From: Paracoccaceae bacterium
Lineage (GTDB): Bacteria; Pseudomonadota; Alphaproteobacteria; Rhodobacterales; Rhodobacteraceae
Reading direction: 5' to 3'
NCBI GenBank assembly: GCA_027080755.1
Contig: JALWQC010000239.1
Coordinates: 1 to 22,097, forward strand
DNA: 22,097 bases
A program made the position numbers and the translations under genes. Numbering within the stretch: the first letter of the stretch is position 1; each line of letters starts with the position of its first letter. The notes under the pieces are model-generated. The model was not told where the DNA came from, ran no database searches, and saw nothing but the letters and a program-made list of their open reading frames with translations. This document shows, piece after piece, positions 15,722 through 22,097 of the stretch.

Positions 15722-16776
15722 GTCGCCCTCGGGTCGAAGAATTTATACAGAAGCTCGGCAAAGATATTGAGCAGCACAAACACCAGCCCGACAACCACCG
15801 TGCCGCCCATCACCGCATTCATATCCGCCGACAGCAGCGAGGTGGTGATATACGACCCGATCCCGGGCCAGGAGAAGATGATCTCTGTCAGAACCGAGCC
15901 TTCCAGCAGCCCCGCGTAGGACAGGGCAATCACGGTGATCAGCGGCACCTTGATATTGGCAAAGGCATGTTTCCAGATCACATTCCATTCCGACAGCCCC
16001 TTCACGCGCGCCGTGGTGATATATTCCGAGCCAAGCTGTTCCAGCATGAAAGAGCGTGTCATGCGGCTGATATAGGCCAGCGAATAATAGCCCAGCAAAG
16101 AGGCGGGCAGGACGATATGGGAAAAGGCGTTGCGGAAGACCTCCCAGTTGCCGTCGAGGGCGGAGTCGATCAGGATCATGCCGGTGACTTGCGGCACGAG
16201 ATCCTCGTAAAAAATGTCCAGCCGGCCGGGGCCGCCGATCCAGCCCAGAATGCCGTAAAACACCAGCAGCCCGATCAGCCCGATCCAGAAAACCGGCATG
16301 GAATAACCGATCAGCGCCACAACCCGCGCGACCTGGTCAATCCATGTGCCGCGCTTCACCGCCGCCAGAACGCCAAGCGGCACACCGATGACGACACCCA
16401 TAATGGTGCCGATGGTGGCCAGCTCCATCGTGGCGGGGAAAACGCGCTTGATATCGTTGATAACCGGAAAACCGGTGCGCAAAGAGGTGCCGAAATCCCC
16501 CTGCACCACATCGCGGAGGTAATAGAAAAACTGCACGATCAGGGGCTTGTCCAGCCCGAGCGCGCGATAGGCGTTGTCATAGATTTCCTTGCTGGCGCGT
16601 TCGCCAACGATAGACAACACCGGATCGACGGGCATCACCCGGCCGATAAAGAAGGTCACGAACAAAAGCCCCAGCATGGTAACGGCAATCGTTGCCAGCG
16701 TTTGCAGGGTCTTTATCGCAAAGCGGTAAAAGGGCGACCTGCGCCGCCCTTTTGTGGGGTTTGAAACCGTTGTCAT
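15718..16776 (-). CDS. Peptide-type ABC importer permease, DppB/OppB-like
   Basis: The 352-residue permease starts with a basic tail and a first helix (about 25-46), then shows DPVLSIVGERASKE and LGLDKPLIVQFFYYLRDVVQGDFGTSLRTG, the standard DppB/OppB N-terminal pattern. The inner-membrane transport domain ends with EGSVLTEIIFSWPGIGSY, a strong family signature. The coupling loop SEYITTARVKGLSEWNVIWKHAF is also present. The ATG begins on the base next to the stop of the binding-protein gene, so the two sit back to back. It is long for the family, owing to an insertion around GRLDIFYEDLVPQVTG (about 185-215), common in one OppB subgroup. Confidence 0.94.
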   Translation of the reverse strand: MTTVSNPTKGRRRSPFYRFAIKTLQTLATIAVTMLGLLFVTFFIGRVMPVDPVLSIVGERASKEIYDNAYRALGLDKPLIVQFFYYLRDVVQGDFGTSLRTGFPVINDIKRVFPATMELATIGTIMGVVIGVPLGVLAAVKRGTWIDQVARVVALIGYSMPVFWIGLIGLLVFYGILGWIGGPGRLDIFYEDLVPQVTGMILIDSALDGNWEVFRNAFSHIVLPASLLGYYSLAYISRMTRSFMLEQLGSEYITTARVKGLSEWNVIWKHAFANIKVPLITVIALSYAGLLEGSVLTEIIFSWPGIGSYITTSLLSADMNAVMGGTVVVGLVFVLLNIFAELLYKFFDPRAT

Positions 16777-18375
16777 TTACTTGGTCACGTTCCAGTAGGA
16801 AACCGCCGTGATGGCGCCGCCAAGGTTCAGGCCATGAACATTCTCGGCGCGGCCGGTCTGTTCGATTTTCTGATACATGATGGCGAAGGGCGATGTTGCC
16901 TGATGCTCGCGCTGGATTTTTTCATACATCTGCGCACGAACGTCACGGTCGTTTTCAACAACAGCCGCAAGGGTTTCCTTGGTCATTTCCGGGATATCCC
17001 AGGCGTTGCGCCATGCAAGGATACCGGTCAGGCCTGCCTCGTCCGAGTTGTCGGGGTTGATGGCAAAGGTGCCGGCGTTGGTGTTGGGATCGGGATAGTC
17101 CGGGCCCCATGCGCCAAGGTAGATGTCATGCTTGCGCGCACGATATTCCCCAAGGATCTGTTTCGCGGTGCCGACGGTGATGTTGATCTTGATACCGGCC
17201 TGCGCAAAGGTGTTCTGCAGGGACTGGGCGATTTCGATCCGTTCCTGGGCCTCGCGCACAATGATGTTGGCCTCGAAGCCGTCGGGATAGCCGGCCTCGG
17301 CCAGCAGGGCCTTGGCTTTTTCCACGTTCAGGCTGTAGGGCGTATCGTCGATAGCCCCCAGATAGGTGGCCGGCAGGAAGGCCTGATGGATGGTATACTG
17401 GCCGCGCAGGAAGCTGTCCTGCATGCCTTTATAGTCGATCAGGTACTTGATGGCCTCGACCACTTTCGGGTTGGAAAGGATCGGGTTTTTCTGGTTCATC
17501 GAGATATACATCAGACGCCCGCGCAGCTCGCTGTCAACGGCGATGCCGTCTTCGGCGGCGACGGCGGCGATGTCTTCGGGGTTGAGGTTGCGGGCAACGT
17601 CGATGTCACCGCGTTCCAGCATCAGGCGCTGCGTGGCGCTTTCCTGAACGTGGCGCACAACGACACGTTTCATGGCCGGCTCACCCTGATAGAAATTCGG
17701 GTTGGCAATCAGCGTCACCGATTCATTGGGTTTCCAGCTGCCCAGCGTATAGGCGCCCGAGCCGGCCGTATTGGTGCGCAGCCACTCGTTGCCCATGTCG
17801 CCGTTGACTTCGTGTTCCATAACAACCTTGGAATCCACAATGCCGCCGATGGTGGCGGTCAGACAGTTCAGCACGAAAGACGTGGCATAGCGCTGGTCCG
17901 TGGTGATCTGGAAGGTGGAATCATCCAGCGCCTTGATCGTTTCATTGACGTTTTCGGGGGTAAAGCCGAACTGCGTCAGGATAAACGACGGGGTTTTGTT
18001 CAGGATGATGGCACGACGCAGGGAATATTCCGCGTCCTTCGCCGTCACCGGATTGCCCGAGGCGAATTTCACACCCGGACGCATTTTGAAGGTGATGGTC
18101 TTGCCGTCCTCGGACACCGTCCAGCTTTCGGCCAGATCGGGGCCATAACCGGCGTTCAGGTCCTTGGGGTCAAAGTTGACCAGCCTGCTGTAGATGTTGC
18201 GGGCAACGTCGGAGCCGGCGAATTCGAACGATTCCGCGGGGTCCAGTGTTGTAATGTCGTCAATACGGTTGGCGATCACCAGCATATTCGCCGGCGTCGC
18301 GGCAATCGCGGGAACGACCGTCATTCCGGCCACAGCTGCAACAGCCGCGCCGATCATCATGGAACGAAGTTTCAC
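16777..18375 (-). CDS. Periplasmic substrate-binding protein (family 5) of a peptide-type ABC importer
   Basis: The 532-residue protein carries a Sec signal peptide (1-25, cleavage at AIA-ATP) and the family 5 fold. DITTLDPAESFEFAGSDVARNIYSRL and GYGPDLAESWTVSEDGKTITFKMRPGVKFASGNPVTAKDAEYSLRRAI are diagnostic for peptide, nickel and opine binding proteins. No lipobox cysteine is present, so it should be soluble in the periplasm. The start is a GTG at 18375, nine bases after a strong AGGAGG. It heads the importer operon. The neighbouring dehydrogenase and dipeptidase and a shared operator suggest a ligand such as a short peptide or N-methylated amino acid. Family 5 proteins are broad, so this remains inference. 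Confidence 0.93.
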   Translation of the reverse strand: MKLRSMMIGAAVAAVAGMTVVPAIAATPANMLVIANRIDDITTLDPAESFEFAGSDVARNIYSRLVNFDPKDLNAGYGPDLAESWTVSEDGKTITFKMRPGVKFASGNPVTAKDAEYSLRRAIILNKTPSFILTQFGFTPENVNETIKALDDSTFQITTDQRYATSFVLNCLTATIGGIVDSKVVMEHEVNGDMGNEWLRTNTAGSGAYTLGSWKPNESVTLIANPNFYQGEPAMKRVVVRHVQESATQRLMLERGDIDVARNLNPEDIAAVAAEDGIAVDSELRGRLMYISMNQKNPILSNPKVVEAIKYLIDYKGMQDSFLRGQYTIHQAFLPATYLGAIDDTPYSLNVEKAKALLAEAGYPDGFEANIIVREAQERIEIAQSLQNTFAQAGIKINITVGTAKQILGEYRARKHDIYLGAWGPDYPDPNTNAGTFAINPDNSDEAGLTGILAWRNAWDIPEMTKETLAAVVENDRDVRAQMYEKIQREHQATSPFAIMYQKIEQTGRAENVHGLNLGGAITAVSYWNVTK

Positions 18376-18488
18376 GATATCATACCTCCTGAGGTTTGGT
18401 TTTTGTTATCGCCCCATTAGGACCCGCCCCCGTGTGATAGTCAAGGTCCGCGGTGTGCCGGAGTATACCGTATAAATACGGGGGCGCC
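18376..18488 (-). promoter_or_regulatory. Promoter region of the ABC importer operon
   Basis: On the minus strand TTGACT (18438-18443) is followed after 17 bases by CCTAAT, a plausible sigma-70 pair, which would place initiation near 18410. The 17-bp repeat ATACCGTATAAATACGG lies just upstream, so a bound protein would sit near -60, a position more usual for an activator than a blocking repressor. The assignment of the boxes is by eye. Confidence 0.45.
18465..18481. promoter_or_regulatory. 17-bp shared operator, copy 1 (upstream of ABC importer)
   Basis: ATACCGTATAAATACGG is found here and, identically, at 20989-21005. The core CCGTA-N4-TACGG is an inverted repeat; in copy 2 the dyad extends to eight bases per arm. 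It lies between the stop of the dehydrogenase gene and the importer promoter. The size and symmetry resemble operators of dimeric regulators such as the GntR class, but no regulator of that kind is in the window. Confidence 0.7.
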
Positions 18489-20933
18489 CTACATTTTCAC
18501 CCGTTCCGAGGCCGGATCATACAGCGGTTTCAGGCTGGCGGTGGCGGGGTAACGGCGGCCGGCGACCTCTATTTCATAGTCCGAGGCCAGAACATCCGCC
18601 GCGCTTTCCCCCTTGCACGGCACATAGCCCAGCCCGACCGCCGCGCCCAGATAATGCCCGTAGTTACCCGAGGTCAGATAGCCGACAATCCGCCCGTCCC
18701 GCAGGATCGGTTCGTTGTGATACAACAGGGGTTCAGGGTCCTGCAGCAGGAATTGCAGTAGCCGTTTTTCCAGCCCGCTTTCCTTTTTCGCCAGCACAGC
18801 CGCCCGCCCGATGAAATCCCCCTTGTCCGGCTTGACCGCAAAGCCGAGGCCGGCCTCCAGCACGTGGTCCTCGTCGGTGATGTCATGGCCGAAGTGGCGA
18901 TAGCCTTTTTCCATCCGGCAGCTGTCCAGCACATGCATCCCGCACAGCTTCAGCCCGCAATCCTGCCCCGCCTCTGCGAGGGTCTCGAAAATATGGGCGG
19001 CCTGATCGGCAGGGGCATAGATTTCCCAGCCCAGTTCCCCCACATAGGTCACACGGTGCGCCCGCGCCAACCCCATGCCGATTTCGATTTCCTGCATGGT
19101 GGCAAAGGGATGGGCGGCGTTGGAAAAATCGTCGGGCGAGACTTTTTGCAGCAATTCCCGCGACTTCGGCCCCATGACGGCAAACACCGCCTCGGCTGCG
19201 GTGATGTCGGTGATGACCACGAATTCGTCGTCCAGATGCCGGCGCAGCCACACCAGATCCCGTTGCAGCGTGGCACCGGGAACCACCAGCAGATAGGCAG
19301 TTTGCGACAGGCGGGTGACGGTCAGGTCACACTCTATCCCGCCCCGCGGGTTCAGCATCTGCGTATAGACAATCTTGCCCGGGGCCACGTCCATGCGGTT
19401 GGCGCACAGCCGGTCCAGATAGGCGCAGGCGTCGCGGCCCTCTACGCGGATTTTGCCGAAACTGGTCATGTCGAACAGACCGACCCCCTCGCGCACGGCC
19501 ATATGTTCGCGCCGCGCGTTGTCGAACCAGTTCTGGCGTTTCCAGGAATACTCGTATTCCGGTTTCTGCCCCTCGTCGGCAAACCAGTTGGCCCGTTCCC
19601 AGCCGGCCATCTCGCCAAAGACGGCGCCGCGGGCCTTCAGGTGTTCGTGGATGGGCGAGCGGCGCACCCCCCGCGCGGTTTCCGGCTGGCGATAGGGGAA
19701 ATGGTCGGCATACAGCAGCCCGAGCGTCTCGCTGACCCGTTCGCGCAGATAGCGCCGGTTTTTCTGGAAGGGTTGCACGCGGCGGATATCCACATCCCAC
19801 AGATCGAAGGGGGGCTGGCCGTCCTCCATCCATCGGGCCAGCGCCATGCCCGCCCCGCCCGAGGACTGGATCCCCACGGAATTGAACCCGCAACAGACCC
19901 AGAAATTCGCGACCTCGGGGGTTTCGCCCAGAAAATAGGCGTCATCCGGGGTGAAACTTTCCGGTCCGTTGAAAAAGGTGTGGATGCCGGCCTCGGCCAG
20001 CAGGGGCATGCGATCGACGGCCTTTTCCAGAATCGGCTCGAAGTGGTCGAAATCCTCGGGCAGCTGGTCGAACTCGAAATCCTCGGGGATGCCGTCCATG
20101 CCCCAGGGCTTGGCTTTCGGCTCGAAGGCGCCCAGCAGGATCTTGCCCGCGTCCTCTTTGTAATAGGCGCATTCGTCAGGCACCCGCAGCACGGGGCGTT
20201 TCGGCAGCCCCTCGATGTTTTCGGTCACGATGTAGAAATGTTCGCACGCATGCAGCGGCACCGTCGCGCCCGCCATATTGCCGACATCGCGCGCCCACAT
20301 TCCGGCGCAGTTGACCACATGGTCACAGGCAATGTGCGTGGTTTCGCCGTTTTGTTCCGCCAGAACGCCGGTGATCCTGCCCCCCTCGGTGCGGATGTCC
20401 TGCACCTTGACGTTCTCGAATATCCGCACGCCGTTCATCCGCGCGCCCTTGGCCAGCGCCTGCGTGATATTGGCCGGATCGCCCTGTCCGTCCCTGGGCA
20501 GGTAAACGGCGCCGCACACCCCGTCTATGTTCAGCTCGGGATAACGTTCCTGCGCCTCTTCGGGGGGGATTTCCGCCACCTCTACGCCAAAGGCCCGCGC
20601 CATAGAGGCCCCGCGATACAGTTCCTCTTTGCGGCTGTCGCTCAACGCCACAGTGATAGAGCCGTTGCGGGTAAAACCGGTGGCAACGCCGGTCTCGGCC
20701 TCCAGATTGTGATAAAGCTCCTGCGAGTATTTCGCCAGTCGGGTCATGTTGGCGCTGGCCCGAAGCTGCGCAATCAACCCCGCCGCATGCCATGTCGTGC
20801 CCGAGGTCAGCTGCTTGCGTTCCAGCAAAACGATGTCCTTCCAGCCCAGTTTCGCCAGATGATACGCCACACTTGTGCCGGCAACCCCGCCACCGATGAT
20901 AACAACGCGGGCCTTCTGCGGAAGCTGTTTCAT
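18489..20933 (-). CDS. Dimethylglycine/sarcosine dehydrogenase-like FAD oxidoreductase with GcvT domain
   Basis: The 814-residue enzyme joins an N-terminal FAD amine-oxidising half to a folate-binding aminomethyltransferase half. The FAD site is VVIIGGGVAGTSVAYHLAKLG (10-30). TTWHAAGL (46-53) carries His49 at the position where DMGDH and SARDH covalently bind FAD. The C-terminal GcvT-like part (about 420-805) includes LFDMTSFGKIRVEG and GELGWEIY. Related enzymes oxidatively remove an N-methyl group from dimethylglycine or sarcosine and pass the C1 unit to tetrahydrofolate. The exact substrate cannot be read from sequence. No targeting signal is seen, so it is cytosolic. The ATG follows AAAGGGA. 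A 20-bp dyad operator lies 55 bp upstream, and the dipeptidase precedes it on the same strand with a 74-bp gap. Confidence 0.93.
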   Translation of the reverse strand: MKQLPQKARVVIIGGGVAGTSVAYHLAKLGWKDIVLLERKQLTSGTTWHAAGLIAQLRASANMTRLAKYSQELYHNLEAETGVATGFTRNGSITVALSDSRKEELYRGASMARAFGVEVAEIPPEEAQERYPELNIDGVCGAVYLPRDGQGDPANITQALAKGARMNGVRIFENVKVQDIRTEGGRITGVLAEQNGETTHIACDHVVNCAGMWARDVGNMAGATVPLHACEHFYIVTENIEGLPKRPVLRVPDECAYYKEDAGKILLGAFEPKAKPWGMDGIPEDFEFDQLPEDFDHFEPILEKAVDRMPLLAEAGIHTFFNGPESFTPDDAYFLGETPEVANFWVCCGFNSVGIQSSGGAGMALARWMEDGQPPFDLWDVDIRRVQPFQKNRRYLRERVSETLGLLYADHFPYRQPETARGVRRSPIHEHLKARGAVFGEMAGWERANWFADEGQKPEYEYSWKRQNWFDNARREHMAVREGVGLFDMTSFGKIRVEGRDACAYLDRLCANRMDVAPGKIVYTQMLNPRGGIECDLTVTRLSQTAYLLVVPGATLQRDLVWLRRHLDDEFVVITDITAAEAVFAVMGPKSRELLQKVSPDDFSNAAHPFATMQEIEIGMGLARAHRVTYVGELGWEIYAPADQAAHIFETLAEAGQDCGLKLCGMHVLDSCRMEKGYRHFGHDITDEDHVLEAGLGFAVKPDKGDFIGRAAVLAKKESGLEKRLLQFLLQDPEPLLYHNEPILRDGRIVGYLTSGNYGHYLGAAVGLGYVPCKGESAADVLASDYEIEVAGRRYPATASLKPLYDPASERVKM

Positions 20934-20988
20934 GCCAAATCCCTTTCACCTTTTCCGGCGAGTTGGCATAAAATTCCACCGTGGCGAA

Positions 20989-21008
20989 ATACCGTATAAA
21001 TACGGTAT
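20989..21008. promoter_or_regulatory. 20-bp inverted-repeat operator, copy 2 (upstream of dehydrogenase)
   Basis: ATACCGTA-TAAA-TACGGTAT is a perfect 8-bp inverted repeat around a 4-bp spacer. Its first 17 bases are identical with the site at 18465-18481. It fills the end of the gap between the dehydrogenase start (20933) and the dipeptidase stop (21008) and touches the last base of the dipeptidase gene. It presumably controls a promoter internal to the locus, driving the dehydrogenase. Confidence 0.75.
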
Positions 21009-22066
21009 CACTCCCCCCAGGTTTCGCCCAGAACCCGCAGCCAGTTACCGTTGCAGATCTTGGCCAGCAGGGCATCCCCGTAGCCGTGGTCGCGCATCGC
21101 CTGCCGCAGGTTCGGCAGGCCGGAAATATCCCCGATGGCGGCCGGCACCTGCGCCCCGTCGAAATCCGAGCCGAGGGCGACCCCGTCCTCGCCCAGATGT
21201 TCCAGCAGGTGGTCCATGTGCCGCAGCATGGTATCAAGGGGGGTGTCCTCTATCATTTTGCCGTCGGGACGCAGGAAGGCGGTAGCGAAATTCACCCCGA
21301 CCAGCCCGTTGCTGGCCCGGATGGCGGCCAGCTGGTCGTCGGTCAGGTTGCGCGCGTGCGGGCAGATGGCGTGGGCGTTGGAATGGGTGGCGACAATCGG
21401 GGCGTTGCTGGTTTTCACCACGTCCCAAAAACCGGCGGCATTCAGATGCGACATGTCCAGCATGATCCCCAGCCGGTTGCATTCGCGCACCAGATCGAAC
21501 CCCGCCGCCGTCAGCCCCGCGCCCGTGTCCCCGTCGGACGGAAAGCGGAACGGCACCCCGTTGGCAAAGGCGGTCGGGCGGCTCCAGACCGGCCCGATGG
21601 AGCGCAGGCCGGCGCGATAGAGAACCTCCAGCGTGTCGAAATCGGGGTCGATGGCCTCGGCCCCTTCAAGGTGCATGACGGCGGCCATTTTGCCCGTGTC
21701 CAGACAGGCGCGGATCTGCGCGGCGGAGGTGCAGATCTCCAACGCGCCCCCCTGTTCCAGCCGGATCAGGATCGCGGCCTGTTTCAGGGTCGGGGGCAGG
21801 GCCTCGGCCTGTGAGATCGCGGGGGGCAGGGGGACGTCATAGCCATCCTCCTGCATCTGGGCGTTAATGTCGTCCCCGTCGATGTCGGAGGGCACCCAGA
21901 TGGCAAAAAACCCGCCACCAAACCCGCCGGCGCGCGCCTTGGGCAGATCAATGTGGCGCTCGTTGCCGGTGATAAATTCCTGAATCGCGGCGGGGCCACG
22001 GTTGAACTGCTGCCACAGAACATCGTTGTGACCGTCAAAAATCGGGGGCGTAGTCGGGGCTGTCAT
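21008..22066 (-). CDS. M19-family (renal/membrane-type) dipeptidase
   Basis: The 352-residue zinc peptidase hydrolyses dipeptides, often accepting D- or unusual C-terminal residues. The metal ligands of the family are visible: His13 and Asp15 in DGHND, Glu134 in HLEGAEAI, His207 in DMSHLN, His228 in ATHSNAHA, and Asp301 in GSDFDG. There is no signal peptide or membrane anchor, so it should act in the cytosol, where it could split peptides delivered by the ABC importer. The ATG at 22066 follows AGAGGT. M19 genes also accompany dimethylglycine catabolic genes in Pseudomonas, as far as I recall, so the linkage to the dehydrogenase may be functional rather than chance. Confidence 0.93.
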   Translation of the reverse strand: MTAPTTPPIFDGHNDVLWQQFNRGPAAIQEFITGNERHIDLPKARAGGFGGGFFAIWVPSDIDGDDINAQMQEDGYDVPLPPAISQAEALPPTLKQAAILIRLEQGGALEICTSAAQIRACLDTGKMAAVMHLEGAEAIDPDFDTLEVLYRAGLRSIGPVWSRPTAFANGVPFRFPSDGDTGAGLTAAGFDLVRECNRLGIMLDMSHLNAAGFWDVVKTSNAPIVATHSNAHAICPHARNLTDDQLAAIRASNGLVGVNFATAFLRPDGKMIEDTPLDTMLRHMDHLLEHLGEDGVALGSDFDGAQVPAAIGDISGLPNLRQAMRDHGYGDALLAKICNGNWLRVLGETWGE

Positions 22067-22097
22067 GGCGGACCTCTGGTTTGGGGGCGGATTTGGG

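Noticed and set aside
18864..20999. Long plus-strand open frame (711 codons) opposite the dehydrogenase gene
   Set aside because: It is a shadow of the GC-rich coding strand; it has no family motifs and also spans the intergenic operator.
1..22097. CRISPR array, insertion sequence, phage genes, or restriction/defence system
   Set aside because: I saw no regularly spaced repeats, no transposase or integrase motifs and no defence-family domains on either strand.

Overview
The window looks like a chromosomal segment of a high-GC alphaproteobacterium, most probably a Rhodobacterales (Roseobacter/Paracoccaceae-type) genome. The reasons are the GC-rich codon usage, a short type-B-like PutA paired with a divergent Lrp-type PutR, and the family content. 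No database search was possible, so the taxonomy is inference. Nearly all genes lie on the minus strand and are packed with ATGA or TGATG overlaps.

Layout by region. (1) 1-377 is an AT-rich gene-free stretch with short direct repeats, lying just beyond the 3' end of a minus-strand tRNA with anticodon CAT (378-454). (2) 532-4583 is the proline catabolism locus: putA (minus) and, divergently, an Lrp/AsnC regulator (putR-like), with a shared 140-bp control region. (3) 4637-10443 reads right to left as a probable four-gene operon: a membrane-anchored FMN/[3Fe-4S] glutamate-synthase-like protein, the protein AMPylator SelO, and two tandem paralogous GT39/ArnT-like membrane glycosyltransferases. 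(4) 10619-12666 is a Tat-exported CueO-like multicopper oxidase translationally coupled to a SAM methyltransferase. Divergent from it, at 12903-13189, is an ArsR-type regulator whose reading frame is broken by one missing base. (5) 13186-18375 is a five-gene oligopeptide-type ABC importer (binding protein, two permeases, two ATPases). (6) 18489-20933 is a dimethylglycine/sarcosine dehydrogenase-like flavoprotein with a GcvT half, preceded by a cytosolic M19 dipeptidase (21008-22066).

Two pairs of shared regulatory sites tie the window together. Two perfect 28-bp palindromes with related half-sites (10547-10574 and 12753-12780) stand in front of the glutamate-synthase-like/SelO/GT operon and of the multicopper oxidase operon plus arsR gene. 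This suggests one ArsR-controlled, probably metal- or redox-linked regulon. A separate 17-bp identical, partly palindromic site (18465-18481 and 20989-21005) lies upstream of the ABC importer and upstream of the dehydrogenase. It suggests that transporter and flavoenzyme (with the dipeptidase next door) form one catabolic module, perhaps for an N-methylated amino acid or peptide. The regulator of this second module is not in the window.
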